Below, piece after piece: positions 1 to 9,966 of a DNA stretch of 64,000 nucleotides. Where the stretch lies: contig NZ_CP050855.1 of NCBI RefSeq assembly GCF_000821185.2, forward strand, positions 1,054,001 through 1,118,000, read 5' to 3'. A model generated the notes under the pieces. The model was not told the DNA's origin and did no database searches. It saw nothing but the letters and a program-made list of their open reading frames with translations. The position numbers and the translations under genes were made by a program. Position 1 is the stretch's first letter, and every line of letters begins with the position of its first letter. Source of the DNA: Serratia symbiotica. Lineage in GTDB: Bacteria; Pseudomonadota; Gammaproteobacteria; Enterobacterales; Enterobacteriaceae.

Positions 1-991
1 AGACCGCCGTCAGTAGCGCCTGATGGATCAACTCTTCCGGGAAGCCAGGGCCGGAAGCGATCACCTGGATGGTGTGGCCGCTTTCCTGTTCGCACGGCAT
101 GATATTGACATCAGGGGGTGGCGGAAAAATACGTTTGCCGGTTTCAATCTCCCAGTCGCAGGCATACACGATACCTATGGTGGTGGCTACCGGGCCTTCC
201 ATACGTGCCATCAAGTCAATCCACTGGCCCACCCCAGCGTCCTGCTTGAAGTAGCGCGGATCGACCATATTCATGCTGCCAGTATAGGCAATGTAATTAT
301 CGACCAGCACTACTTTGCGGTGCTGGCGTAGATCCATGCGGCGCAAGAAAACGCGCAACAGGTTAACCTTCAGCGCTTCGACAACCTTTATGCCAGCATG
401 GCGCATCATGCTCGGATAGGGGCTACGGAAAAACTGCAAGCTGCCGGCAGAGTCCAGCATCAAACGGCAATGCACACCCCGGCGGGCAGCAGCCATCAGC
501 GATTCGGCTACCTGATCGACCAGACCGCCAGGCTGCCAGATGTAGAACACCATGTCGATGTTATGGCGAGCCAATCCAATATCACGGATCAGCGCCTTTA
601 GCGTTTCATCAGTGGTAGTGAACAATTGGAGCTGATTGCCTTTGACGCCATCGATGCCCTGTCGGCGATCGCACAGTTGGAATAGCGGCCTGGCCACTGG
701 GCTGTACTCGGTGGCGAAGATCCTGCGGCTTTCTTTCAGTTCATTCAGCCTGCTGGCGGTGGAGGGCCACATTGCCTTGGCACGTTCGGCACGGCGTCTG
801 CCCAGATGCAACTCACCAAAGGATAAATAGGCCACGATGCCTACAAGCGGCAGAATATAAATAACCAGCAGCCACGCCATTGACGAAGGTACTGCGCGGC
901 GTTTCATCAAAATACGCAGCGTCACCCCGGCGATAAGCAGCCAGTAGCCGAACACCATGAGCCAATCGATTACAGTATAAAATGTTGTCAT
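1..991 (-). CDS. clsA: Cardiolipin synthase A (3' part outside window)
   Basis: Membrane phospholipase-D-family enzyme that condenses two phosphatidylglycerol molecules into cardiolipin. The minus-strand frame opens with ATG at 991 and runs off the left edge after 330 codons, against about 486 residues for the family, so the second catalytic motif lies outside. Two N-terminal membrane segments are visible (starts [19 protein letters not shown]), followed by a basic linker and the first HKD motif (HRKVVLVD, then [16 protein letters not shown]). No frame break is seen. In E. coli clsA is followed by kch and yciI; here only yciI follows and no kch is found. The start was chosen because it gives the conserved hydrophobic N-terminus. 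Confidence 0.95.
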   Translation of the reverse strand, partial: MTTFYTVIDWLMVFGYWLLIAGVTLRILMKRRAVPSSMAWLLVIYILPLVGIVAYLSFGELHLGRRRAERAKAMWPSTASRLNELKESRRIFATEYSPVARPLFQLCDRRQGIDGVKGNQLQLFTTTDETLKALIRDIGLARHNIDMVFYIWQPGGLVDQVAESLMAAARRGVHCRLMLDSAGSLQFFRSPYPSMMRHAGIKVVEALKVNLLRVFLRRMDLRQHRKVVLVDNYIAYTGSMNMVDPRYFKQDAGVGQWIDLMARMEGPVATTIGIVYACDWEIETGKRIFPPPPDVNIMPCEQESGHTIQVIASGPGFPEELIHQALLTAV

Positions 992-1097
992 AAGGCTGAA
1001 AATTCCGTTTGCAAACCACACATGAGGAGTGTACGCACAGATCGGCAAAGGGGAAACCTTTTCTGGGCGCTGATACTGCATAATTATGATGAAGTTA

Positions 1098-1181
1098 AGA
1101 ACGCACGCTGCGGTTGTTGTGCGCTGTCCGTGTCCAAAATGGCGACAACAAAGTATGCCTACTGGGATAGGTTCTAAGAAA
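1098..1181 (+). repeat. Partial copy of a MITE-like repeat (right half)
   Basis: This stretch shares GCTGTCCGTGTCCAAA and the terminal sequence GGGATAGGTTCTAA with the complete 161-bp element at 18733-18893, in the orientation expected for the right half of that element. The left terminal repeat is not visible. It lies where kch would be expected between cls and yciI. Confidence 0.6.
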
Positions 1182-1426
1182 TACAATGTGTCTTTGGAAT
1201 AGCTAGAGGGGTGTGCCAATCAAGGCTAATGAGCCAGGTAGAAAGTGCGATGAGATCGAAATGATTTCCGATGCGCATGGACTAAACGGCCAGATTACGT
1301 TTTTCTACGGTTACTGAGGGTTAAGAGTCTGTACCGCTTTCGGTCGGTGAATATCCTCAGACATAAAATCTTTGTTTAACACCGAAATAATTATTTTTAA
1401 TTATTTGTCTATTATTTTTCTTCTAT
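1182..1426. other. Intergenic, no recognisable gene
   Basis: Between the repeat fragment and the yciI stop there is about 245 bp with no convincing open frame or structural RNA. It becomes AT-rich near yciI. No kch remnant could be recognised in any frame. Confidence 0.5.
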
Positions 1427-1723
1427 TTAAAATACCTGCTTAAACGGCTTGATCGTCACTTGCGCATAAACTCCGGCTGCAACATAGGGGTCTTGCTCGG
1501 CCCAGGTTTTGGCATCTGCCAGCGTAGTGAATTCCGCAATCACTGTCGAACCGGTAAAACCTGCGTTGCCGGGATCATTGCTATCGATAGCCGGGTTCGG
1601 CCCGGCCACCACCAGGCGGCCAGCGTCACGCAGCGCCTGTAGGCGTGCCAGATGCGCCGGGCGTGCTGACAGGCGATTCTCCAACGACTGTGGAACATCT
1701 TGCGTGTAGATTAGATAAAGCAT
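1427..1723 (-). CDS. yciI: YciI family protein
   Basis: Small cytoplasmic protein of the YciI superfamily (ferredoxin-like alpha/beta barrel), 98 residues, the family's normal length. It starts [20 protein letters not shown] and carries the conserved [22 protein letters not shown] segment, whose His is part of the putative active site, and the [20 protein letters not shown]-terminus. The biochemical role in enterobacteria is not settled; homologues are linked to hydrolase or dehydrochlorinase-like chemistry. It lies upstream of tonB on the opposite strand, as in E. coli, but separated from it here by queH. Confidence 0.93.
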   Translation of the reverse strand: MLYLIYTQDVPQSLENRLSARPAHLARLQALRDAGRLVVAGPNPAIDSNDPGNAGFTGSTVIAEFTTLADAKTWAEQDPYVAAGVYAQVTIKPFKQVF

Positions 1724-1893
1724 GTTTCACCTTTAAATCATTGTTATAAAATGGCTAAGTCAGGGTAACGTAAAAGGCGAAGTAAAGGAAACGCCTAAAA
1801 CGCTTAGGACAAATTCTATTTCGGCTAAAGCTTACGCCTTGAAGCCGCAAGCTTTTATTCGTATAGTGCGCCGCGCGGTCAATTAAGTGATGC

Positions 1894-2577
1894 ATGAGAG
1901 CTGAGAAAATAGTGGAACTGATTAGAGAAAAACTCCAACTCCCTGCGGGGAAAAGCAAACTGCTGTTGCATTCTTGCTGCGCTCCTTGTTCTGGTGAGGT
2001 GATGGAAGCCATTCAGGCGTCCGGTATTGAGTATGCCATTTTCTTCTACAACCCGAACATCCATCCACAAAAGGAGTATTTGCTGCGCAAAGAGGAGAAC
2101 ATCCGCTTTGCCGACCAGCACGGGATAACGATCATTGATGCAGATTACGATACCGACAACTGGTTCGCCCGTGCTAAAGGTATGGAGCATGAGCCGGAGC
2201 GTGGTATTCGTTGCACCATGTGTTTCGATATGCGTTTTGAACGCACCGCCTTGTACGCACATGAAAACGGCTATGATGCTATCTCCAGCTCCCTCGGCAT
2301 TTCCCGTTGGAAAAACATGCAGCAGATCACCGATTGCGGTATCCGTGCCGCAGAAAAGTACCCTGATCTGCTGTATTGGGATTACAACTGGCGCAAGAAA
2401 GGGGGATCAGCGCGCATGATCGAAATCAGCAAACGTGAACGTTTTTACCAGCAGGAGTATTGTGGCTGTGTTTATTCGCTGCGAGATACCAACTTGCACC
2501 GCAAAGCGCAAGGGCGGTCGCTGATCAAGCTGGGTGTGCTGTATTACGGCGACGATGAGAACAACAACCCACAATGA
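1894..2577 (+). CDS. queH: Epoxyqueuosine reductase QueH
   Basis: Iron-sulfur enzyme that reduces epoxyqueuosine to queuosine in the tRNA wobble position, the non-cobalamin alternative to QueG. The 227-residue protein has the family (DUF208) cysteine pattern: [11 protein letters not shown] (Cys28, Cys29, Cys32), [10 protein letters not shown] (Cys107, Cys110) and a late YCGCVYS. Conserved blocks FYNPNIHP and [12 protein letters not shown] are present. The ATG at 1894 follows another ATG at 1890 in a different frame; the N-terminus [14 protein letters not shown] looks normal. It is a single gene between yciI and tonB, a place where E. coli has no queH. Confidence 0.92.
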   Translation: MRAEKIVELIREKLQLPAGKSKLLLHSCCAPCSGEVMEAIQASGIEYAIFFYNPNIHPQKEYLLRKEENIRFADQHGITIIDADYDTDNWFARAKGMEHEPERGIRCTMCFDMRFERTALYAHENGYDAISSSLGISRWKNMQQITDCGIRAAEKYPDLLYWDYNWRKKGGSARMIEISKRERFYQQEYCGCVYSLRDTNLHRKAQGRSLIKLGVLYYGDDENNNPQ

Positions 2578-2758
2578 TGAAGATAGCGTTGAGAAACTGT
2601 TTGAATCTGCGCATTGCTTGCCTCTTCCACCTACCCATGACGGCGGTTCGCTAATTTTACCCCAGCTAAAGACGGTTGAAGTGATTGTTTTCCTTTCGTT
2701 ATTGAATATGATTGCTATTTGCATTTAAACTTGACGAACCAGAGGAAACAAAATCACT

Positions 2759-3454
2759 ATGCCGCTAAAAAAGATGTTCCCTAATCGTCGTTTGTCAGTG
2801 CCGATTGTCATGTCCGTTGGCTTACATTGCGCCTTGGTGGCGGGATTGTTCTGTGCTTCCGCCAAGGAGGTGATGGAACTCCCCAAATCTGAGGATGCAT
2901 CGATCAGCGTGATGATGGTCAATATCGCCCCTACAGCAGAGCTACCAGCGCAGAGCGAACCTGAGCCGCCTCAGGTAGAGCCTGAACCTGAACTGATGCC
3001 GGAACCATTGCCGAAGGCGATGCTGAAACCGCAGCCAATAAAACCTAGGCCAAAGCCGAAACCAAAAGTTGAAAAGCAGATCAGGCCAAAGCCAGAAGAG
3101 GCTGGGCGGCATGAGACATCGCTGTCCGAAAATCACGCGCCTGCTAAGTCAATCAGTCCCGTGCCTGTGCAGGGGAATTCACGCGATGCGGAGCCAAAGC
3201 CGATCAGTCGGGTTGATCCTCTCTATCCGCCACGCGCCAGAGCATTGCAGATTGAAGGCAGCGTGCGGGTGCAGTTTGATATTGACAGCAATGGCCTCGT
3301 GACTAACGTGCGCATCCTATCCGCTGAACCGCGCAATATATTTGAGCGCGAGGTAAAGCAAGCATTGCGCAAGTGGCGTTATGAAGCTAAAGAAGCAAAA
3401 GATCGCGTTGTTAACATCCGCTTCAAAATGAATGGCATGACCGAAATGAAATGA
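2759..3454 (+). CDS. tonB: Energy transducer TonB
   Basis: Inner-membrane-anchored periplasm-spanning protein that passes proton-motive energy from ExbB/ExbD to TonB-dependent outer-membrane receptors for siderophores and cobalamin. Of 231 residues, the first ~35 form the uncleaved signal anchor ([14 protein letters not shown], with the functional His). Residues ~60-115 are the Pro-rich spacer of Glu-Pro repeats then Lys-Pro repeats. The C-terminal domain (from about residue 150, [19 protein letters not shown] to NIRFKMNG) is the receptor-binding fold. SD AGAGGA lies upstream of ATG 2759. E. coli yciA, normally next and convergent, is absent here. Confidence 0.95.
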   Translation: MPLKKMFPNRRLSVPIVMSVGLHCALVAGLFCASAKEVMELPKSEDASISVMMVNIAPTAELPAQSEPEPPQVEPEPELMPEPLPKAMLKPQPIKPRPKPKPKVEKQIRPKPEEAGRHETSLSENHAPAKSISPVPVQGNSRDAEPKPISRVDPLYPPRARALQIEGSVRVQFDIDSNGLVTNVRILSAEPRNIFEREVKQALRKWRYEAKEAKDRVVNIRFKMNGMTEMK

Positions 3455-3579
3455 TCCCCATGTTGAACGGGTTATAAGCTAACGCAGAATGCCGGGTAGG
3501 GGGTAAATTGCTCTCGTCATCCATCGCTTCCTACCCTGCTGCCCGCGATCCGCGCCATGGGCAATGAATGACAAATTTA

Positions 3580-3771
3580 TATACCCGTCATACTTCAAGT
3601 TCCCTGTGCGTTAGCTTTCCTCAGTTACTTACTGATGTAAGCTCCTAAGGATAAATGAACCTCATCCCTGAGGTTCAGCCAGCGGTCCAGAGCAAGCGCT
3701 ATTCAAATCAGTTTCCGACCGATTTGTCACTGAGATGCCGCCTTCCTGCAACTCGAATTATTTAGGGTATA
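3580..3771 (-). repeat. ERIC element with internal insertion
   Basis: Begins TATACCCGTCATACTTCAAG and ends AACTCGAATTATTTAGGGT followed by ATA, the ERIC terminal inverted repeat. The core CCTTAGGAGCTTACATCAGT (reverse strand) matches the ERIC centre. At ~192 bp it is longer than the canonical ~127 bp, because of an inserted stretch around 3655-3725 as reported for Yersinia ERIC. Its right end lies one base from the yciB stop codon. Strand is given relative to the copy at 15107-15311, which is inverted. Confidence 0.85.
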
Positions 3772-3772
3772 G

Positions 3773-4312
3773 CTATTTTTTTGTTTCTTCCGGCATGTGC
3801 CGATAAATGTAGATGCCGCTGATCAGGGTAAACACCAGCGTTAGAGCAGTCAGGCCAAATACTTTAAAGTTGACCCATGTACTCTGTGGTAGCCAGAAGG
3901 CAACGTAGATATTCGCCAAACCGCATACCAGGAAGAACACCGCCCAAGCGAGGTTAAGATTGCTCCATACCTTGTCCGGTAGTGTAAGCTCTTTACCTAG
4001 CATGCGTTGCACCAACGGCTTTTTATGCACCAATTGACTGATCAGCAGAACCAGCGCGAACAGGCCGTAGATTACCGTCACTTTCCATTTAATAAATAAA
4101 TCGTTATGGAACACCAGCGTTAGGGTGCCGAACACCAGCACCATCAGAAAGGTGATCAGTGCCATTTTCTCTACCTTGCGATATTTCACCCAAGTGAAGA
4201 CCAGTACCAGTGCTGTGGCGGCGATCAGCGCTCCAGAAGCCAGGTAGATATCGTACAGCTTATAAAAGACAAAAAAGATAATTAGCGGAAGAAAATCAAG
4301 AAATTGCTTCAT
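3773..4312 (-). CDS. yciB: Inner membrane-spanning protein YciB (septation protein A family)
   Basis: Integral inner-membrane protein linked to cell-envelope synthesis and septation, known to interact with divisome and elongasome proteins. The 179-residue length equals E. coli YciB. The N-terminus [20 protein letters not shown] and five hydrophobic segments are visible, with the conserved [20 protein letters not shown] block. It precedes nothing downstream because yciA is missing; an ERIC element starts directly after its stop. It is probably co-transcribed with the upstream yciC (157-bp gap). Confidence 0.95.
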   Translation of the reverse strand: MKQFLDFLPLIIFFVFYKLYDIYLASGALIAATALVLVFTWVKYRKVEKMALITFLMVLVFGTLTLVFHNDLFIKWKVTVIYGLFALVLLISQLVHKKPLVQRMLGKELTLPDKVWSNLNLAWAVFFLVCGLANIYVAFWLPQSTWVNFKVFGLTALTLVFTLISGIYIYRHMPEETKK

Positions 4313-4469
4313 AAATCAATCCATCATCTGTTCATCGGCCGGCTATACCTGATCTATCGGGCTATGTGTATCGCCGGGAACGACTGATTATCGACGTTTG
4401 GTCGGCGTAATCCTTCATGGAGGCCATAAAAACAAAGGGCAGGCCGCTTTTATCGTCATCCACGTCAAA

Positions 4470-5222
4470 TTAGCTGCGCAACAGAATATACAGGCGGAAC
4501 AAGTAAATCAGCAATAGAGCGGAAATCAGGTTACTCAGCGCGGTAATCACCAGGTTGGTGGCGTTGGGTGTTAGTAACGGTAAGTGACTAAACACAAAGA
4601 ACAGCAGCAGCTTGGCCACCAGCCAGAGCACCATCGCCGGTACGATCACCCGCACATTGGCGAAGGCCAGCCTGCAGCTCAATTTGATCGAGGCAAACAC
4701 GCCTTTTTTATCGGTGGTGGTGATGACCGATGCCAGTGAGAAGGCGATCGCCATAATCACACCTGGTACAACTAACAGCCTTAGGCCCAGTTGAATCATC
4801 AAACTGCAAATAAACAGCAGCAGCATCAGGCGCGGCAACGCTGGCGCAGAGCTACCGATAGCACGCAGCGCGCTGGTGCGTTGCCCCTGGGATACCAGGC
4901 GCAGCAGCGTCAGTATCCCGCCGATCAGCAGCGCATTGCCCACTAATGCGGAGAATGTCGCTGCCGCCGATGCTTTCAGCAACATTAGCTGTTGTTCTGG
5001 CGTCATTTGGTGAATGAATTCCTGGATATCCATACTGGCTGATGCAGCAAAGTCACCTTTTGTGGCACTCAGGATCTTCAACATCTCGGCGTCAGTGCCG
5101 AGAATCTTGTTGAGCAGCACGGAGATAGACGCAGTCAACAGCGCCAACATTAAGATGCTGACCAGTTGGTTACGGAAAAAATTAAAACTGTCACGGTACA
5201 AAACGTTGGCCGTGATAGGCAT
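4470..5222 (-). CDS. yciC: YciC family inner membrane protein (UPF0259)
   Basis: Polytopic inner-membrane protein of unknown biochemical role, 250 residues from the chosen start. The frame is open to an ATG at 5309, but the ATG at 5222 gives [20 protein letters not shown], which matches the E. coli N-terminus, and has AAGGAG seven bases upstream. About six hydrophobic segments are seen (e.g. [38 protein letters not shown]). It is divergent from ompW, as in E. coli. Confidence 0.92.
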   Translation of the reverse strand: MPITANVLYRDSFNFFRNQLVSILMLALLTASISVLLNKILGTDAEMLKILSATKGDFAASASMDIQEFIHQMTPEQQLMLLKASAAATFSALVGNALLIGGILTLLRLVSQGQRTSALRAIGSSAPALPRLMLLLFICSLMIQLGLRLLVVPGVIMAIAFSLASVITTTDKKGVFASIKLSCRLAFANVRVIVPAMVLWLVAKLLLFFVFSHLPLLTPNATNLVITALSNLISALLLIYLFRLYILLRS

Positions 5223-5509
5223 GCAGACTCCTTGGCATCGAGAAAAGAGAGGAAAATCAGCGGTGATTATACCCTGTTCCGTGCCGCTGTGGCACCCCGT
5301 GAGTCGCACTATGGCTGATTACTGTTTGCGTCTACTGCTATAGCCAGACTGATCGTCGGTGGAACGGTTGAAATAAACCGAACCAGGAAGCAACGGTTTT
5401 GCTGATTTTGCCGCCCAATCGTGACTTTATGGTTCAGATCAACTCTTGATCTAATCGGCTGCCAGGTAACCTTTTTTTGCAAGGAATTTGAGTTTTTACC
5501 CTTAAGATG

Positions 5510-5526
5510 TGATCCCAGTGGGATCA
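5510..5526. promoter_or_regulatory. Perfect inverted repeat upstream of ompW
   Basis: TGATCCCAGTGGGATCA is an 8-bp perfect inverted repeat with a one-base centre, about 60 bp before the ompW start. A second inverted repeat, AGATCAACTCTTGATCT, is at 5436-5452. They could be operators for ompW or yciC; no regulator can be assigned from sequence. Confidence 0.3.
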
Positions 5527-5585
5527 TCATACCCCACTAGTCGTTATATTACCCAATAGTTAAAACCAGATAAATTAAATGGATC

Positions 5586-6009
5586 ATGAAAAAGACAACT
5601 CTCGTGGTGGCATTGGCGGCGATAATGGCTCCTATGTGGGTAAGTGCGCACCAGGCAGGTGATTTCCTATTCCGTGCTGGGAGTGCGACAGTGCGTCCAA
5701 AGGCCGATTTAGAAAACGTACTGGGGTTGGGTCGCTGGATGCCAAAAATGACCCTCAGCTTGGTTTGACCTTCGGTTACAGGGTAACGGAAAATATCGGT
5801 ATTGAACTGCTGGCAGCGACACCATTCCGCCACAAAGTCACATTGGGTGGAACTGAACTGGCTACTGTGCATCAGTTGCCACCCACATTGATGGCTCAGT
5901 ACTGCTTTGATGACAAGCAGAACAAACTACGATCTCATATTGGCGCTGTGGTTGACTACACCACTTCGATCCCTGGGTGTTTATGTTCGGGGCGGGTTAT
6001 CGCTTCTGA
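5586..6009 (+). pseudogene. ompW: Outer membrane protein OmpW, broken
   Basis: OmpW is an eight-stranded beta-barrel of about 212 residues. Here the N-terminus is recognisable (MKKTTLVVALAAIMAPMWVS, then HQAGDFLFRAGSATVRP) but stops early. The next frame continues with LGLTFGYRVTENIGIELLAA, ATPFRHKV and LPPTLMAQYCF. Directly after VDYTTS the sequence jumps to the last residues DPWVFMFGAGYRF followed by TGA (6007-6009) in yet another frame. There is therefore one frameshift near 5735 and one internal deletion of roughly 85 codons near 5970. No functional porin can be made. Confidence 0.9.
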
Positions 6010-6050
6010 AGATGCCAGAAACAGGGAGGCGTTGCGCCTCCCTGGAAGTG

Positions 6051-6365
6051 TTATTTAAGTTGCATCACGTTCTCAACGGATTTTACACCTGCTACGCCGC
6101 GTGTTGTCTGCACCGCACGAATAGCATCGTCGTTTGAAGTAACGAAACCGCTCAATTGCACTCGCCCCTTGAAGGTTTCAACGCTGATTTCTCTCGATTT
6201 AATGTTTTTATCACCCAGCAGCGCAGTTTTCACTTTGGTGGTGATCACCGTATCGTCAATATAACCACCCGTTCCCTCGGACTTCGCTGTCGGGGCGCAA
6301 GCGCTCACTGCGCATGCTACAACAGTTGCCATGCACAAGGCTGAAAGGGTTTTAAATAACTTCAT
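6051..6365 (-). CDS. BON-domain lipoprotein
   Basis: Predicted periplasmic lipoprotein of 104 residues with one BON domain, a phospholipid-binding fold found in OsmY and DolP. The ATG at 6365 gives MKLFKTLSALCMATVVACAV with a lipobox ending VSAC, and GGAG lies eight bases upstream; an upstream in-frame ATG at 6545 would bury this signal and is rejected. The BON domain runs from IDDTVITTKVKTALL to VAGVKSVENVMQLK. It lies convergent with ompW and downstream of trpA. Exact function is not known. Confidence 0.85.
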   Translation of the reverse strand: MKLFKTLSALCMATVVACAVSACAPTAKSEGTGGYIDDTVITTKVKTALLGDKNIKSREISVETFKGRVQLSGFVTSNDDAIRAVQTTRGVAGVKSVENVMQLK

Positions 6366-6532
6366 AATGGCTCTCCACACTAATGTTACTGTCGAAACTA
6401 CATTTGGGTTATCACTTGTAAAAATAGTGCATTCCCCAGAATAAAGAAATGCATAGCGAACAAAGGTAAGTGTGAGACAAGAAGCGGCTTTATTCAAATT
6501 CCAGATGTAAAAATGAACAAAATAGAGGTGAT

Positions 6533-6560
6533 CAGCGGGCAGCATCTACTGCGCCCGCTG
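6533..6560 (-). terminator. Hairpin after trpA
   Basis: Seven-base GC stem CAGCGGG/CCCGCTG with a 14-base loop directly downstream of trpA on the minus strand. No strong U-run follows, so it may be a weak or RNase-processed 3' end rather than a standard intrinsic terminator. Confidence 0.45.
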
Positions 6561-6567
6561 CGATATG

Positions 6568-7374
6568 TTATGACCGAGTGGCGGCTTTCATGGCGCTGAC
6601 AAAATTCGCCACCTTAGCCAGCATCTCGATCGGATTAGCCTGATTCTGCCCGATAATCTTAACGATCGCCGAACCAGAAATCGCGCCGATAGCACCGGCC
6701 CGCAACGCACTCTTTACTTGGGCAGGGTCGGAGATACCAAAGCCCTGGAGCGGCGGTGCAGCATGGTATTCTCGCAGCTTGTTGATCAGATGATGCCGTG
6801 GCAGTTGGGCGCGGCTTTCGGTGCCAGTGACGCCAGCACGCGACAGTAGGTAAGTGTAGCCACGACCATGGGAAGAAATTTCACGCAGCAAATCGTCATC
6901 GGCGTTTGGCGGGCAGATAAAGATTGGCGCAATGCCGTGCCGTGCTGCGGCGGCACGGAATGGTGCCGACTCTTCAAACGGCACATCAGCAATCAGCACC
7001 GAGTCGATGTCCACATCAGCACAGCGTCGATAAAACACATCAATGCCATTATGGAACACCAGATTGGCGTACATCAGCAGCCCGATCGGAAGGGCTGGAT
7101 GTTTCTGGCGAATCGCCGTCAGCAGTTCGAAACACTGGGTTGGTGTGACGCCAGCGGCCAACGCACGCAGTGACGCGCCCTGAATCGCTGGGCCATCGGC
7201 TAGCGGGTCGGAGAAGGGGATGCCCAGTTCCAGCGCATCTGCGCCGGATTCGATCAGCGTGTCGATGATCTGTAATGATAGCGCCGGGTTAGGATCGCCC
7301 AGCGTGACGAACGGCACGAACGCACCTTCCTGATTACTTTCCAGGCGTTTAAATAGTGTCTGATAACGCTCCAT
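6568..7374 (-). CDS. trpA: Tryptophan synthase alpha chain
   Basis: Cleaves indole-3-glycerol phosphate to indole and glyceraldehyde-3-phosphate; indole is channelled to TrpB in the alpha2-beta2 complex. The 268-residue length equals E. coli TrpA. Catalytic Glu49 ([17 protein letters not shown]) and Asp60 are present, as are the TIM-barrel phosphate-site glycines ([20 protein letters not shown]). Last gene of the trp operon; its ATG overlaps the trpB stop by one base, implying translational coupling. Confidence 0.98.
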   Translation of the reverse strand: MERYQTLFKRLESNQEGAFVPFVTLGDPNPALSLQIIDTLIESGADALELGIPFSDPLADGPAIQGASLRALAAGVTPTQCFELLTAIRQKHPALPIGLLMYANLVFHNGIDVFYRRCADVDIDSVLIADVPFEESAPFRAAAARHGIAPIFICPPNADDDLLREISSHGRGYTYLLSRAGVTGTESRAQLPRHHLINKLREYHAAPPLQGFGISDPAQVKSALRAGAIGAISGSAIVKIIGQNQANPIEMLAKVANFVSAMKAATRS

Positions 7375-8564
7375 CAGATTTCTCCCCGTGCTTTCAGAAT
7401 GTCGTGAACGGTAAATATATCCTTATCGCCGCGGCCGGACAGGTTGACCACCAGGATCTGCTCTTTCTGCGGTGTTTCATGGATCATTTTCAGCGCCTGA
7501 GCCAGTGCGTGAGAAGATTCAAGAGCTGGAATAATGCCTTCACTGCGCGACAGTGCCTTGAACGCGTCCAACGCTTCATCATCGGTGATCGAGACGTACT
7601 GCGCACGGCCAATATTGTTTAGATAAGCATGCTGTGGCCCGACAGAAGGAAAATCTAACCCAGCCGAGATTGAGTAAGACTCCTCGATCTGACCATCTGA
7701 GGTCTGCATCATCGGTGCTTTCATACCAAAGTAAATGCCGACATGGCCGTGCTTTAGCGGTGCGCCGTGCTGGCCGGTTGCAATCCCTAGCCCAGCGGGT
7801 TCCACACCGATCAGAGCCACGCTGGTGTCGTCGATAAAGTCAGCAAACATGCCGATGGCGTTGGAGCCGCCACCGACGCAAGCCAGCACCGCGTCCGGCA
7901 GACGGCCTTCGCGCTCCAACATTTGCGCTTTGGTTTCTTCGCCGATCATGCGCTGGAATTCACGCACCATAGTCGGGTAGGGATGCGGCCCCGCAGCGGT
8001 TCCCAGCATATAGTGCGCTTTCTCATAGCTACCCGACCAGTCGCGCAGCGCTTCATTGCAGGCATCTTTCAGGGTGGCAGATCCGCTGTGCACCGGGAGC
8101 ACCTCTGCCCCCATCAAACGCATGCGGAACACATTCGGCGACTGACGTTCAATGTCTTTGGCCCCCATATAGATACGGCACTTCAGGCCGAGTAGTGCGC
8201 AGGCCAGAGCCGAAGCCACGCCATGCTGGCCAGCACCGGTTTCTGCGATGATTTCGGTTTTGCCCATCCGCTTGGCCAGCAGCGCCTGACCCAACACCTG
8301 GTTGGTTTTGTGCGCACCGCCGTGCAGCAGATCCTCACGTTTCAGGTAAAGTTTGGTTTTACTGCCAGCAGTGAGGCTTTTACACAGCGTCAGCGCTGTT
8401 GGCCGTCCAGCGTAGTTCTTTAATAAATCGATGAACTCAGCCTGAAACTCAGGGTCGCGCTGGGCGTTGACGAAGGCTTCTTCCAGCTGTTTCAAGGCTG
8501 GCATCAAGATTTGCGGTACGTATTGACCACCAAATTCACCGAAGTAGGGATTGAGCAGCGTCAT
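7374..8564 (-). CDS. trpB: Tryptophan synthase beta chain
   Basis: PLP enzyme that condenses indole with L-serine to give L-tryptophan. 396 residues, full length. The PLP-binding lysine is in [13 protein letters not shown] (Lys86 here) and the phosphate-binding loop is [24 protein letters not shown] is the conserved substrate loop. It lies between trpCF (37-bp gap) and trpA (1-base overlap). No disruption is visible. Confidence 0.98.
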   Translation of the reverse strand: MTLLNPYFGEFGGQYVPQILMPALKQLEEAFVNAQRDPEFQAEFIDLLKNYAGRPTALTLCKSLTAGSKTKLYLKREDLLHGGAHKTNQVLGQALLAKRMGKTEIIAETGAGQHGVASALACALLGLKCRIYMGAKDIERQSPNVFRMRLMGAEVLPVHSGSATLKDACNEALRDWSGSYEKAHYMLGTAAGPHPYPTMVREFQRMIGEETKAQMLEREGRLPDAVLACVGGGSNAIGMFADFIDDTSVALIGVEPAGLGIATGQHGAPLKHGHVGIYFGMKAPMMQTSDGQIEESYSISAGLDFPSVGPQHAYLNNIGRAQYVSITDDEALDAFKALSRSEGIIPALESSHALAQALKMIHETPQKEQILVVNLSGRGDKDIFTVHDILKARGEI

Positions 8565-8601
8565 TATGATTCCTGTTATTATCCGTTAATGATATTCGCA
8601 T

Positions 8602-9963
8602 TCAGTAGGCGCGCAGGGTCTGGAACACCGTAGTCAGAAGGGCTGCATCTTTAATTCCAGGCTGGATCTCGACGCCGGAGTTAAAGTCCAGACCGGCTCC
8701 GCCGAGTTTGGCGGCCTCGATGCAGTTGTCCACGTCCAAGCCGCCAGCCAGCATGACATTACTGAGATCTTCACCCTGCAATACCGACCAATCGAAACAT
8801 TGGCCGGTGCCGCCAGCGCCGTTATCCAGCAAGAAGCGATCGACCTGTTGTAGATCGCGCGCCGGTAACCGATCTTTTACGCTCAGCGCCTTCCAGATTT
8901 GGCAGCAATCAGGTAGAAGGCGGCGCAGGGCGTTGATATAAGCCTGGTCTTCCGAGCCATGCAGCTGTACCGCTTGCAGGCCAAGGCATTCGGCAGTTTG
9001 CGCCACGGTCATCACCTGCTCATCACAGAACACGCCAACATATTTCAGCGGTGCGCCTGAAATCACTTCGCGGGCGCGGTTGATCGCCACATAGCGCGCT
9101 GAACGACCAACAAAAATCAACCCGCCATAGATAGCACCGGCCTGGTAGGCGGCGGCGGCATCTTGGGGGCGTGTTAAACCACAAACTTTGTTGTCGCCCA
9201 GCATGACTCGGCGCACGGCGGCGCGCAGATCGGTTTCCGCCATCAGTGCACTACCGATCAGGAAACCGTTGGCATAGTGGCTCAGTTCGCGGATCTGGCT
9301 GTATTGGTTGATACCGGACTCACTGATCACCGTTACCCCAGGTGGCACACGCGGTGCCAGTTGACGGGTGCGGCCAAGGTCAATGCTTAAGTCGCGCAGG
9401 TCGCGGTTATTAATGCCAACCACCTGTGCTCCCAGGGCGATCGCCCGTTGCAGCTCTTTTTCGCTGATCACTTCGGTCAATACCCCCATATTGAGGCGAT
9501 GAGCCACCGCCGCCAACTGGCGGTACTGCTCGTCACTCAGCACCGATAGCATCAATAGAACGGCATCAGCCTGGTAGAAGCGTGCCAGAGAGATCTGATA
9601 AGGGTCGATAATAAAATCTTTGCACAATACTGGCTGCGTCACCGTTTTGCTAACCAATGACAGAAAATCGACGCTACCTTGGAAGTATTTCTCGTCGGTC
9701 AGCACCGAAATGGCCGAAGCAAAATCCTTATAGGCTGAGGCGATGTCCACAGGATCGAAGTTTTCGCGGATCAGTCCTTTGGAAGGTGAAGCTTTCTTAC
9801 ATTCCAGAATGAATGCGGGTCTGGTTCCTTGCAGCGCCTGATAGAAGTTGCGCTCGCTCGGCACGATTCCATGTTGGAAGCTGGTCAGCGGCTGTTGTTG
9901 CTGTCGTGCCACGACCCATTGGGCCTTGTCACCAACAATCTTGCTGAGTATGGTTTCCTGCAT
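8602..9963 (-). CDS. trpCF: Bifunctional indole-3-glycerol-phosphate synthase / phosphoribosylanthranilate isomerase
   Basis: Fusion enzyme typical of enterobacteria, 453 residues. The N-terminal half (to ~255) is the IGP synthase TIM barrel (FILECKKASPSKGLI, VLCKDFIID, VGINNRDL, VISESGI). The C-terminal half is the PRA isomerase barrel (KVCGLTRPQDAAAAY, LQAVQLHGSEDQ, FNSGVEIQPGIKD). It catalyses steps 3 and 4 of the anthranilate-to-tryptophan route. The start ATG at 9963 is three bases after the trpD stop. Confidence 0.97.
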   Translation of the reverse strand: MQETILSKIVGDKAQWVVARQQQQPLTSFQHGIVPSERNFYQALQGTRPAFILECKKASPSKGLIRENFDPVDIASAYKDFASAISVLTDEKYFQGSVDFLSLVSKTVTQPVLCKDFIIDPYQISLARFYQADAVLLMLSVLSDEQYRQLAAVAHRLNMGVLTEVISEKELQRAIALGAQVVGINNRDLRDLSIDLGRTRQLAPRVPPGVTVISESGINQYSQIRELSHYANGFLIGSALMAETDLRAAVRRVMLGDNKVCGLTRPQDAAAAYQAGAIYGGLIFVGRSARYVAINRAREVISGAPLKYVGVFCDEQVMTVAQTAECLGLQAVQLHGSEDQAYINALRRLLPDCCQIWKALSVKDRLPARDLQQVDRFLLDNGAGGTGQCFDWSVLQGEDLSNVMLAGGLDVDNCIEAAKLGGAGLDFNSGVEIQPGIKDAALLTTVFQTLRAY

Positions 9964-9966
9964 TAT

